Origin: Polaromonas sp.
GTDB taxonomy: Bacteria; Pseudomonadota; Gammaproteobacteria; Burkholderiales; Burkholderiaceae_C
Reading direction: 5' to 3'
Assembly (NCBI GenBank): GCA_021731285.1
Contig: JAKFXR010000083.1
Span: 1-39,322, forward strand
Length of the DNA stretch: 39,322 nt
Under the pieces are notes generated by a model. The model was not told where the DNA came from, searched no databases, and saw nothing but the letters and a program-made list of their open reading frames with translations. A program made the position numbers and the translations under genes. This document shows, piece by piece, positions 10,942 through 18,017 of the stretch (position 1 is its first letter; the number at the start of each line of letters is the position of its first letter).

Positions 10942-11339
10942 TCAGAAGGCTTTGTAGATACCCCACATACAGGCGTACGCCCCACCTAGTGCGCCCATCA
11001 CCTGAGCAACCAATGCGATCACAGCGAACCTTTGATCACCCACAGTTCCGTTCTTCGTGTTCATGATCAACGTTAAGGAGAAAAATACCATCGCTGAACA
11101 AAACGCGCCGAACATGAAAAGGCCAAGGGAAGTAAGCCCATAGTTTTTGAAAGCTGCGAACTCTCCTCGACCGATCAGCGCCTGGATAAATCCCAGCATG
11201 GACACCAGCCAGCGCCGTTCAGCACCCCAAAACTCTTGAATCCATTGATCAGCATCGTCTGATGCCTATCAGCGTTGGCTTGCTTTTCCTGAAGCTTTGC
11301 CTTAATTCGGTCGCTGAGCTCACCCTGCTTCTTTGCCAT
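10942..11339 (-). pseudogene. Small membrane protein gene split by a frameshift
   Basis: The 3' part (open from 11205, GTG) encodes 87 aa with two membrane segments (LGLFMFGAFCSAMVFFSLTL and a C-terminal one ending MWGIYKAF). Upstream in the same frame the coding continues sensibly (ADQWIQEFWGAERRWLVSM) until a TAG. In the neighbouring frame an ATG at 11339 with an AGGA-like site begins MAKKQGELSDRIKAKLQEKQ. Joining the two frames near the TAG (by a net 1-base shift) gives a coherent protein of about 130 aa: charged helix, then two to three membrane segments. The simplest reading is a frameshift mutation. No slippery heptamer for programmed frameshifting is seen. Function unknown. Confidence 0.6.
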
Positions 11340-11543
11340 CTACTCTTGTCCTAAGTGTCGCAATGTCTCATCGCTGGCCCGGTTGTTGCCCGTTTCACTG
11401 TGCCACGGTCAGACTGTCGGCACCTCCTTCAATTGGGGGAGATGGATTTTGTAACAAACCTCGTACTATGTGTGCCTGCATCTATTCACCCGTGTTACCC
11501 AACTGGGGCAGAACTAGCGCCGCGCTGGAAGTCAGGAGACTAT

Positions 11544-11834
11544 ATGGACACAAATACTAGATCTTCACCGCCGCAAGTACCCGGACCAAACGGGTGGGCG
11601 CAGCATGACCACGAAGTACGACTTGTGCATGCCGAAAACGTGGCCGCTAACACCCGGTTAGCAATGAAACTAATCGGGGCAGTAGCGGTGCTAATTCTGC
11701 TTGGGCTTAGCTGGATGTTCCGTTGGGAAATCACCCCCGTGGATGGACGTGCCGCATATATGCAGGACAGGTGGACCGGTGTCACCTACTACCTTCATAG
11801 TGAGGAGCGATTTCCATTGGTGACAGCCAAATGA
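11544..11834 (+). CDS. Small single-pass membrane protein, overlapping partner of next gene
   Basis: This 96-aa protein has a hydrophilic Pro-rich N-terminus (MDTNTRSSPPQVPGPNGWAQ), one membrane segment (LIGAVAVLILLGLSWMF, about residues 43-60) and a short C-terminal part rich in aromatic residues (DRWTGVTYYLHSEERFPL). An AGGAG site ends 8 nt before the ATG at 11544, which fixes the start over the longer open frame. Its stop overlaps the start of the next gene (ATGA at 11831), so the two are translationally coupled and probably act together. No family is recognised. Confidence 0.75.
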   Translation: MDTNTRSSPPQVPGPNGWAQHDHEVRLVHAENVAANTRLAMKLIGAVAVLILLGLSWMFRWEITPVDGRAAYMQDRWTGVTYYLHSEERFPLVTAK

Positions 11835-12325
11835 AATCCACATCCGCCCCGTTTTACCAGGTGTTGATTGCTGTCGAGCCAGAGCCCAAAAAACTCTGCG
11901 TCGCATTCGTCGATCTCTCACAATCCCAATTGAAGACGCAGTTTATTCAACCGTATCTGAAAGGTACAAACATCGTTGCCGGGAACGATATTTACTCCAC
12001 TGCGGCCATTCGGAGAGTACATGTCATACGTACGGCACGCGAGAACGAAGTCGAGCGACAAGCGCTCTACGACATCAGCAAGAAACAAATTGAAGAATTT
12101 AATCAACAGCCAGGCGGTCCGTTTATTATTTCCCCTGGCCATGGTTATGGGCCGGCAGACATTTTGGAAACTGGAGAGGATGTGACGGCTGAGTTTGTGA
12201 TTGGCCCCCCGGGACATGCCACGCATCCTGGCATTTTCAGTCGCATGTTCAACAATGCTTGGGCTGTGGGGATTGGCACTGGGTTAGTCGTTGCAATCGC
12301 CGTTTGGTTTTTTAACTTGCAGTAG
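11831..12325 (+). CDS. Sensor-like domain with C-terminal membrane anchor
   Basis: This 164-aa protein has a soluble N-terminal domain of about 130 residues and one C-terminal transmembrane helix (AWAVGIGTGLVVAIAVWFF, about 142-161). The pattern FIQPYLKGTNIVAGNDIYST, then AAIRRVHVIRTAR, and later GEDVTAEFVIGPPGH resembles a recurring domain that I recall at the N-terminus of bacterial TIR-like/nucleotide-hydrolase proteins. I cannot name the family with certainty. Here the expected enzymatic C-terminus is replaced by a membrane helix. It is coupled (ATGA) to the membrane protein before it and lies 122 bp upstream of a SIR2-like gene, so a sensor-effector role in defence is a reasonable hypothesis. 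Confidence 0.75.
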   Translation: MKSTSAPFYQVLIAVEPEPKKLCVAFVDLSQSQLKTQFIQPYLKGTNIVAGNDIYSTAAIRRVHVIRTARENEVERQALYDISKKQIEEFNQQPGGPFIISPGHGYGPADILETGEDVTAEFVIGPPGHATHPGIFSRMFNNAWAVGIGTGLVVAIAVWFFNLQ

Positions 12326-12438
12326 CTCGAATGGCTGAATGTAAATGGAGCCCATTGCGTCCTCTTTTCGTCGCGGGTTGAGGTTGCTCAAGATTCACCC
12401 TGTACCGTCGCCGTGTTAAAGGGCTGGAGTAGCTCGAA
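12321..12438 (+). repeat. 11-bp direct repeat flanking the intergenic gap before the SIR2-like gene
   Basis: AGTAGCTCGAA occurs at 12321-12331, across the stop codon of the sensor-like gene, and again at 12428-12438, just before the SIR2-like start. The copies are 107 bp apart. It may be a trace of a small duplication or insertion, or a shared regulatory word. Confidence 0.4.
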
Positions 12439-12447
12439 AGCGAATGG

Positions 12448-13398
12448 ATGATTGAAGGCAAAGTCGTATTGGTTCTGGGCTCAGGCTCCAGCAGCCACAT
12501 TGGATTTCCTCTTGGGTGGGAACTTAAGAGAGACATAGTGGCCATGGCGAATGGTGTAAACCAACTCGCCATTGGTACTGGTCTGCAGAGGCATGCGTTG
12601 TTTCTGGAGTTTGCGGCCGCGTTTAGTAGGTCACATTTGGCCTCAATTGACGACTTCCTTGGGAAGAATCCTCGTTATTCAGAAATCGGACGCATGACGA
12701 TTGCTTCAATCCTGATGGACTACGAAGCTCGATTCGTAAATAGGCTCCGGGATGCCAACCAAGAGAACTGGTACGGGTTTCTCTGGAATCAGCTTGCGGC
12801 AGGACATTCTTGGGACGAATTGACGTTCAAAAACATATCGATCGTTACGTTCAACTATGACCGCACATTAGAAGCCTTCCTCATGGAGGCTATTCAGGGG
12901 AGTTACGGAAAAACGGAGGAAGAGGCTGCCGACAAATTGCAGGAGTTGACGATGCTGCATGCATACGGCTACCTAGGTTCGCTTGTTAAAGGGCATTCGC
13001 AATTTCGAGCCTACGGGTCGGGGGTAACGTCGGAAGAAGTGTTGCGTGTTTCGAGTTGGCTAAAAGTGATCCCCGAAACCCGTGAAGATGCACCTACTTT
13101 TAAACAAGCTCAGAAATTGTTGTTGCAGGCCAAATCAATATGTTTTCTGGGTTTCGGTTTTGACCGCCTAAATCTCAAACGCCTAGATTCACACCGCACG
13201 TGCAGTCTCAGCTACGAAGGGGCAAACGGACGCCGGACAGTCTTCTCATGCTTGGGACTGACACGTGAGCAGGCACGAGCTGCACAGGAACGATGCGGCA
13301 TTGGTTATCGAGGGGCTCAGGGCAATGGATATCCGGAAGGTTTCGTTGTCGGTGATTGCCATAAAACTCTCACCGAAACGCTAATACTAGGTCGTTAA
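12448..13398 (+). CDS. SIR2-like domain protein (candidate NADase)
   Basis: This 316-aa protein has the layout of stand-alone SIR2-like (SIR2_2 type) defence proteins. It shows a Rossmann nucleotide loop VLVLGSGSSSHIGFP (residues 7-21), SIDDFLG (67-72), the NAD-pocket motif TFNYDRT (N136, D138), a probable catalytic His in LHAYGYLG (H171) and a second Rossmann strand SICFLGFGFDRLN (230-242). The ATG at 12448 is the only usable start, since an in-frame TAG lies 18 nt upstream; its ribosome site is poor. SIR2-like domains in several anti-phage systems deplete NAD+, and that activity is inferred here. It sits in the tRNA-Gly island behind two membrane-protein genes and is convergent with the next gene, 9 bp away. 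Confidence 0.85.
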   Translation: MIEGKVVLVLGSGSSSHIGFPLGWELKRDIVAMANGVNQLAIGTGLQRHALFLEFAAAFSRSHLASIDDFLGKNPRYSEIGRMTIASILMDYEARFVNRLRDANQENWYGFLWNQLAAGHSWDELTFKNISIVTFNYDRTLEAFLMEAIQGSYGKTEEEAADKLQELTMLHAYGYLGSLVKGHSQFRAYGSGVTSEEVLRVSSWLKVIPETREDAPTFKQAQKLLLQAKSICFLGFGFDRLNLKRLDSHRTCSLSYEGANGRRTVFSCLGLTREQARAAQERCGIGYRGAQGNGYPEGFVVGDCHKTLTETLILGR

Positions 13399-13407
13399 AA
13401 AAACCCA

Positions 13408-14046
13408 CTAATCATTGACAAGGCGCAAGAGCAACTCCCCTAGTTCAGTTGGACGGAAGTAAATCATCCCCGTTTCATCAATGGTGTCGCCAGTGAGCAT
13501 TCTTGTCAGTCCGGAAGACACGAGGGGTTCCCGATGAAGAGCGTTGGAAGTTTTATCTGAGGGGGCATCGGACTCATTGAGAAATGCGGACAAGTCATCC
13601 GCAAACGCCGTATCAATCGCACATGCTAGCCGTCGCAACTCAACTGACGTGACACGGCCATCTCCAAACTTTCTCAGCAGAAATCCGAGTAGCGCGGGCT
13701 TATCCATGTCATTGAGTTTGTCGATGACCAACAAAAGCGTCTCAGCGGCTTTCTTGCCTTCGTCATCTTTGGTCAACTTACTAACTGTCGCATGCCGCTG
13801 GTCCGAAGTCATGTTATTGGCTTCGGTAATGAACGCGAGTAGTTTCGCTCCAAACATTCGGTCCCGGTAGGAGTCGCTTACCTTAAGTAGTTTCATCGCC
13901 GACGCAAATATAGGCACTGCCGACATGAGGTCGTCCTTCATGACGATATCCGCGATCGCCTCAACGCTGCTTCCGACCAGATCAAGTACAGGGCGCTCCT
14001 TTGCAGGTTTGGAAAGCGCTATTTTGAATCTATTAGGTACGTTCAA
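13408..14046 (-). CDS. Unrecognised cytoplasmic/membrane-associated protein, TTG start
   Basis: This 212-aa protein is read from a TTG at 14046 because an AAAGGAG ribosome site lies 5-6 nt before it; earlier in-frame ATGs at 14064 and 14097 lack one. An N-terminal region (RFKIALSKPAKERPVLDLVG) is followed by an amphipathic/hydrophobic stretch (VPIFASAMKLLKVSDSYRDR then MFGAKLLAFI). The C-terminal half is helical and charged (RHATVSKLTKDDEGKKAAET, VTSVELRRLACAIDTAFADD). The segment 'IPIF...KLLK...RD.LF.KKLLxFL' is familiar from small proteins in defence neighbourhoods, but I cannot name the family. It ends 9 bp from the SIR2-like gene, in convergent orientation. Confidence 0.7.
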   Translation of the reverse strand: MNVPNRFKIALSKPAKERPVLDLVGSSVEAIADIVMKDDLMSAVPIFASAMKLLKVSDSYRDRMFGAKLLAFITEANNMTSDQRHATVSKLTKDDEGKKAAETLLLVIDKLNDMDKPALLGFLLRKFGDGRVTSVELRRLACAIDTAFADDLSAFLNESDAPSDKTSNALHREPLVSSGLTRMLTGDTIDETGMIYFRPTELGELLLRLVND

Positions 14047-14295
14047 GTTTTCTCCTTTGAGCATTGCTTGGCACGGTGGGCCTCCCTCGACAATCACTGC
14101 ATGTTTTCCTGTGCATCAGGACCACCTAGACAATGTGGCTCACGTGATCCACGTCCCACACAGGACAGGCACCACGACGAAGTCCAGTCGCAGGACAAGG
14201 GCTCTGACGTTTAAAGGTCAACACCTCAGCGGCTGACCGCTGCAATCGCTCTGCAAGTGCCGGCAGCGCCGCAAGCGCCAAGACGACAGCTTTGT

Positions 14296-14442
14296 TCAAT
14301 GCCGGTACAGCCATACAGAAACAACCACTGCCAGCGAACAGATCAACAATGCGATCACAAACAAAGCAGCACCGAATCGATGCTTGTCCATCGTTGTGAT
14401 CAGCTTTGAAGGGCTGGGTATGTTTTGAATTTCGATGTTCAT
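14296..14442 (-). CDS. 48-aa single-pass membrane peptide
   Basis: A small ORF from ATG at 14442 to TGA at 14296 encodes 48 aa: a polar N-terminus (MNIEIQNIPSPSKLITTMDK) and one strong membrane helix (ALFVIALLICSLAVVVSVW) ending LYRH. The composition is a convincing helix rather than random translation, but there is no good Shine-Dalgarno. A TTG overlapping its stop begins a further 57-codon frame (LNKAVVLALAALPALAERL) to 14126, which is weaker. Toxin-like or accessory membrane peptides of this size are common in islands; function is unknown. Confidence 0.5.
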   Translation of the reverse strand: MNIEIQNIPSPSKLITTMDKHRFGAALFVIALLICSLAVVVSVWLYRH

Positions 14443-14699
14443 GGCGAAATGGTACGGGATGCCACAAGGTTTAACCGCACTACCTGCTACCTGTAGTGTG
14501 TCCAGGGAGCACTAGTCAGCCAGACGGCTTGGCGCGCTCTGCAACGAGGGCAAGCTTGTCTCCATTCGATGCAGCTGAGTGCGCCGTGGCGGCCCACTTA
14601 CTGTCAGCATTGAGCCTTATGACACCGGGCTCAAGCTGCTACTGACCTCAAGCAACGCTGCTCGCTTTCGGATTTGTGTTAGACCGACGATGCAGAACG
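14443..14699. other. Non-coding gap within the island
   Basis: No convincing gene, RNA or repeat is seen between the 48-aa membrane peptide and the nuclease-like gene. It probably contains the promoter of the membrane peptide. Confidence 0.4.
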
Positions 14700-15710
14700 T
14701 TAGGCTAGTTGAAGGTGGAACACACCTTCGATAACCAGCGTGATACCAAACTCGAGATACTGAATGGACGCCAGAAACTCCCCAGTAAAACGGGTTTCTG
14801 CAAGAACTCCGGTTGCGCGAGTCCGTATGACCGCTGTGATGTTAGTGGGAAGAACGGTCTCCGTCCAATCCATCATATTGAGTGCAACCGTACCTTTGGG
14901 AAGAATTGTGCTTCGCTCGCTTTCAAACACAGTGGGATTCGACGGATCAGTCGACACAACTCGACTAGCGCTAACCAACCGCATCTGATCAAGGCCCAGT
15001 TTTTCGTTGAGTTCCTGGAGCGAGCGAAACGGCACGAGCGTCCAGAGGTGTGCCTCCAGCGTGCCGTCTTGATTTCGCTCTACAACCCCATCGGTGAGCG
15101 TCATGATCATTTCCCGCAATGGGGGCACAGGAACAGACAGTTTCAGATACTGGATCTGGCCACTTGTAACCCGAACAATGGATCGTAAGCCCGGTCCAAT
15201 TGGTTCGCCAGTATCAACCTCCTGCACCGGATGAGCCCTCAATATCGCAGTCGGGGATAATAAATTCTCTATTGTGACTAGCCTCTCCGGCATCTCAGCG
15301 TAGGCACACTCAAAGAGTGCTGGTGCATCTGGACCCCGGTTTGTTTGGTACAGCTTGAATTCCCGGCCGTTGGTTACAACGAAGTAGACGGCACGAATTT
15401 CTTGGTGATTTGCGTATGACCAAGCTTGCTCCTCTACCAGCTGATCCAGCGCTTCTCCGGGGGCCTTTGCTTCTATGACCCATCGAACCTGCCCTCCGGC
15501 TTCGCAAATGTAATCGGCCTTGCCCCGCAAAAATGGGTCCCCAGCTTTGCGCCGTCCAAGCGCCAACTGCGGATATGACAAGTGCTGCTCACGGATAACG
15601 TTATGGAGCGTACCTGAGCGGTATCCTAGGTGGCGAAGTAGTGGAGCGATGATCTCCTCACGAACATCCGTTTCCCCTAGTAACGCAAAGTTGTATGCCG
15701 GAAAGTCCAT
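14700..15710 (-). CDS. HsdR N-terminal-type nuclease-fold protein (stand-alone)
   Basis: This 336-aa protein carries the restriction-endonuclease-like fold of the type I R-subunit N-terminus (HSDR_N type). Visible are EEIIAPLLRHLGYR (residues 18-31), GKADYIC with D66, the core WVIEAKAPGE with E80 and K82, and the downstream QAWSYA motif (Q95). Together these make a PD-(D/E)xK active site. The C-terminal 200 residues (SVPVPPLREMIMTLTDGVVE and the rest) match no family I recognise, and there is no helicase part, HsdM or HsdS nearby. The frame is open to 15818, but GGAG 5 nt before the ATG at 15710 fixes the start. It is the last gene of the island, reading away from the far att site. Confidence 0.8.
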   Translation of the reverse strand: MDFPAYNFALLGETDVREEIIAPLLRHLGYRSGTLHNVIREQHLSYPQLALGRRKAGDPFLRGKADYICEAGGQVRWVIEAKAPGEALDQLVEEQAWSYANHQEIRAVYFVVTNGREFKLYQTNRGPDAPALFECAYAEMPERLVTIENLLSPTAILRAHPVQEVDTGEPIGPGLRSIVRVTSGQIQYLKLSVPVPPLREMIMTLTDGVVERNQDGTLEAHLWTLVPFRSLQELNEKLGLDQMRLVSASRVVSTDPSNPTVFESERSTILPKGTVALNMMDWTETVLPTNITAVIRTRATGVLAETRFTGEFLASIQYLEFGITLVIEGVFHLQLA

Positions 15711-15936
15711 CGCTACTCCACTTATGTTTATCTTATTAGCCAAGTCGTTGCCTGCTTCAGCGCATGACTCTCCCGTTGCCTTGCATTCTGTCATCAGTGA
15801 AGCGCGTGCGGACTTCATTCGAAATGCCGATATTAGACCTAGGCTGCTCCTACGTTAAACAACTACGAACGTAGGACGCGATATTGCCAAGTCTATTAAA
15901 ATCAATGAGTTACGTGGCGTCTGGGTTTGAGCTCCG

Positions 15937-15954
15937 TTCCCTTCACCCGCTCCA
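15937..15954 (+). other. Attachment site repeat, distal end of island (att)
   Basis: This is an exact 18-bp copy of the tRNA-Gly 3' end (compare 10341-10358). It is preceded by a decayed T-arm remnant (GGGTTTGA). It is followed three bases later by a T-rich terminator that would originally have followed the tRNA gene, marking the original chromosomal junction. Confidence 0.88.
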
Positions 15955-15957
15955 GAC

Positions 15958-15985
15958 AAAAAAAAGGCCCTCACGGGCCTTTTTT
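15958..15985 (-). terminator. Bidirectional intrinsic terminator
   Basis: A8-AGGCCC, loop TCAC, GGGCCT-T6: a 6-bp GC stem extended by A-T pairs, with T-runs on both strands. It can end the leftward phthalate operon (EamA gene stops at 16012). Its place just behind the att repeat implies it was once the tRNA-Gly terminator, before island insertion. Confidence 0.9.
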
Positions 15986-16011
15986 CATGGCAGCTCTCCG
16001 CGCAGCGGCAG

Positions 16012-16968
16012 CTAGCGCAGCACAATGATGGCGATTCCCAGCAGCGTCAGCGCGCCACCCGCAAGCGTGAAGGCAGTCACGTCGTCCTCATTCCTGAAAA
16101 ACCAGTGGTTGATGGGAAAAATCAGCAACGGGCTGCACAGTGTCACCAGTGTCGCGATCGACAGCGGGATGTAGCGCATGGAGGCGATCATGCACATCTG
16201 CGCTGCAATGGTGGTCACACCCACCAGCGCGTACAGCCAGGCGCCGCTGCGGCTCATCGTGTGCCAGTTGGCCAGCATGCCGCGCTTGCCCGAACTGAAA
16301 GCCAGATGCAGGACCAGCCCGCAAAGCGCGCCGGCCAGTGCGCCCAGCACAGGCTCGTTCCATGAGCGCACCGCCACGCCGCGCAGGATGTTGCCCACCG
16401 CATAGGCCAGCGAACTGCCCAGACCCAGCAGCAAAAACGATTGCATCAGGCGCTGGTGCAGCGAAGGTCTGGCGATGGTCGCTGCAACATCTTGCGGCAC
16501 CGCAGGCACGGACTGGCGCGAAAAAGCACCTGGCTTGTAGCTCACCAGCACCAGCCCGCCTATCGTCATCACCATGCCCAGCACCACCAGCAAGGTCAGG
16601 CGCTCTCCCAGCAGCAGCCAGGCCATCAGCGCGGTGAACAGCGGGCTGCTGATCTGGAAAACGCTGGCTTTGGCGGCACCGAAGCGCACCACCGACTCGT
16701 AGAAAAACCAGCGGCCCAGGTAGGTTGAAAACCCGCCTGCCAGCGCGAACAACCAGAAGGCGGACCAGTTCCAGTCCACACCGCGCTCGCGCACCACCAG
16801 TTGCACACCGAAGATCAGGGCCGAAAAGAGAACATTGGTCGCCGTTGCGATCAGAAAGCCGAGCCCCAGTTCGATGCGGCTGGACGCCACCTTGGTCGAG
16901 AGAATCGCCGTGGTGAACAGCAGCAATGCGGCGATCGCCAGCAGGTAACCGATAACGGTGTCAGACAT
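16012..16968 (-). CDS. EamA-family (DMT superfamily) permease
   Basis: This 318-aa inner-membrane protein has about ten hydrophobic helices in two EamA repeats. The first includes SAFWLFALAGGFSTYLGRWF and the FQISSPLFTALMAWLLLGERLT signature; the second has IPLSIATLVTLCSPLLIFPI. It starts 6 bp after the decarboxylase-family gene, so it belongs to the phthalate operon. Members of this superfamily move small metabolites; substrate is unknown, but uptake or efflux of an aromatic acid would fit the context (inference). A strong terminator follows. Confidence 0.9.
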   Translation of the reverse strand: MSDTVIGYLLAIAALLLFTTAILSTKVASSRIELGLGFLIATATNVLFSALIFGVQLVVRERGVDWNWSAFWLFALAGGFSTYLGRWFFYESVVRFGAAKASVFQISSPLFTALMAWLLLGERLTLLVVLGMVMTIGGLVLVSYKPGAFSRQSVPAVPQDVAATIARPSLHQRLMQSFLLLGLGSSLAYAVGNILRGVAVRSWNEPVLGALAGALCGLVLHLAFSSGKRGMLANWHTMSRSGAWLYALVGVTTIAAQMCMIASMRYIPLSIATLVTLCSPLLIFPINHWFFRNEDDVTAFTLAGGALTLLGIAIIVLR

Positions 16969-16974
16969 CCGGTT

Positions 16975-17967
16975 TCAGATCTTGAAAGCCTCAAGCGACT
17001 CGGGCGCAAACAGCTCTTGCGGCGTGAGCAGGCGCTTTGAAAGGCCCTGCTCAAAGTGGTAGCGCAAAAAGGTCTTGAGCGTGGCCTCGTTTTTTTCAAA
17101 GCCATAGGGCCAGAAGTCCTCACCCATCTCACGCCTGACCTGCTCCACGTGCGAGGTCAGCCACGGCAACATGGTCTTGAGCGCGGCGGTTTCGTACAGG
17201 TCGTCATAGGTGCGGCGCTGCGACTCTTCCATGGCCTTCATCAGGGAACGCGCGACCCAGCGGTTGGCCTCGTAGACATCGCGCCGGATGGCGACCGTGT
17301 GCATGATAGGGAAGATGCCGGTTTCGCGGAAGTAGTTGCGCTCGACCTGCTCGTAGTCCTCAAACAGGCGCTTGACCTTGCCCCCGCCCTTGACAAAGCT
17401 CGAGGGCATGCGCGCGGTGTACAGGGCGTCGATCTCGCCGTCCATCAGCATCTGCGCCAGCGTCTGCTCCGGCCCTATGCTTTGCACCCTGATGTTGGGC
17501 GGCAAATCCAGCTTGATCTTCTCGGAGCGGCCGGGCTCTTCCTCACCACCGGTGAAATAGGTCACGCTGTCCACCGGCACACCGTAGTGGTCGGACAAAA
17601 TGCCGCGAATCCAGACCGGCGCCGTCATCTGGTACTCGGGGTTGCCCACGCGCTTGCCGATCAGATCTTTGGCCTCACGGATGCCCGAGTTGGCATTGAC
17701 GTAAATGCAGGAGTGCCGGAAAAACCGCGACGGAAACACCGGAATCGCCACAAAGGGCTGCTCCGGCTTGGAGCGCGACACGGTGTACGAGGACAGCGAC
17801 ATTTCGGCGACCTCAAACTCCTTGTGCCTGAGCATGCGGAAAAAGGTCTCCTCCACCGGCATGTTGAGGTAGTTGAGGTCGATCCCGTCGGGCTGGACAC
17901 TGCCGTCCATCAGGGCACGGGTGCGGTCGTAATTCCAGCAGCCGAAGGTGAGTTTGAGTTTGGACAT
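16975..17967 (-). CDS. 4,5-dihydroxyphthalate decarboxylase family protein
   Basis: This 330-aa protein fits the Pht5/4,5-dihydroxyphthalate decarboxylase family, which shares the fold of periplasmic-binding proteins but lacks a signal peptide here. Recognisable parts are LKLTFGCWNYDRTRALMDG at the N-terminus, FPSRFFRHSCIYVNANSGI, and GKRVGNPEYQMTAPVWIRGI. The reaction would be 4,5-dihydroxyphthalate to protocatechuate plus CO2. The assignment is supported by the adjacent oxygenase, reductase and dehydrogenase genes. A binding-protein role is the alternative because the family is often confused with ABC substrate binders. It lies 50 bp downstream of the Bug protein gene. Confidence 0.82.
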   Translation of the reverse strand: MSKLKLTFGCWNYDRTRALMDGSVQPDGIDLNYLNMPVEETFFRMLRHKEFEVAEMSLSSYTVSRSKPEQPFVAIPVFPSRFFRHSCIYVNANSGIREAKDLIGKRVGNPEYQMTAPVWIRGILSDHYGVPVDSVTYFTGGEEEPGRSEKIKLDLPPNIRVQSIGPEQTLAQMLMDGEIDALYTARMPSSFVKGGGKVKRLFEDYEQVERNYFRETGIFPIMHTVAIRRDVYEANRWVARSLMKAMEESQRRTYDDLYETAALKTMLPWLTSHVEQVRREMGEDFWPYGFEKNEATLKTFLRYHFEQGLSKRLLTPQELFAPESLEAFKI

Positions 17968-18017
17968 GGGTTCCTGATCACGGGACGGGCCGCGCGCCTG
18001 CGCGCCGGCCCCTCAGT

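Noticed and set aside
14126-14467. 113-aa minus ORF in the island
   Set aside because: Its composition is not protein-like at the start (MWHPVPFRHEHRNSK). The overlapping 48-aa frame encodes a real-looking membrane helix. Only the possible TTG-started tail is mentioned.
10359-15936. Integrase or transposase inside the island
   Set aside because: All frames were read; none has tyrosine/serine recombinase motifs.
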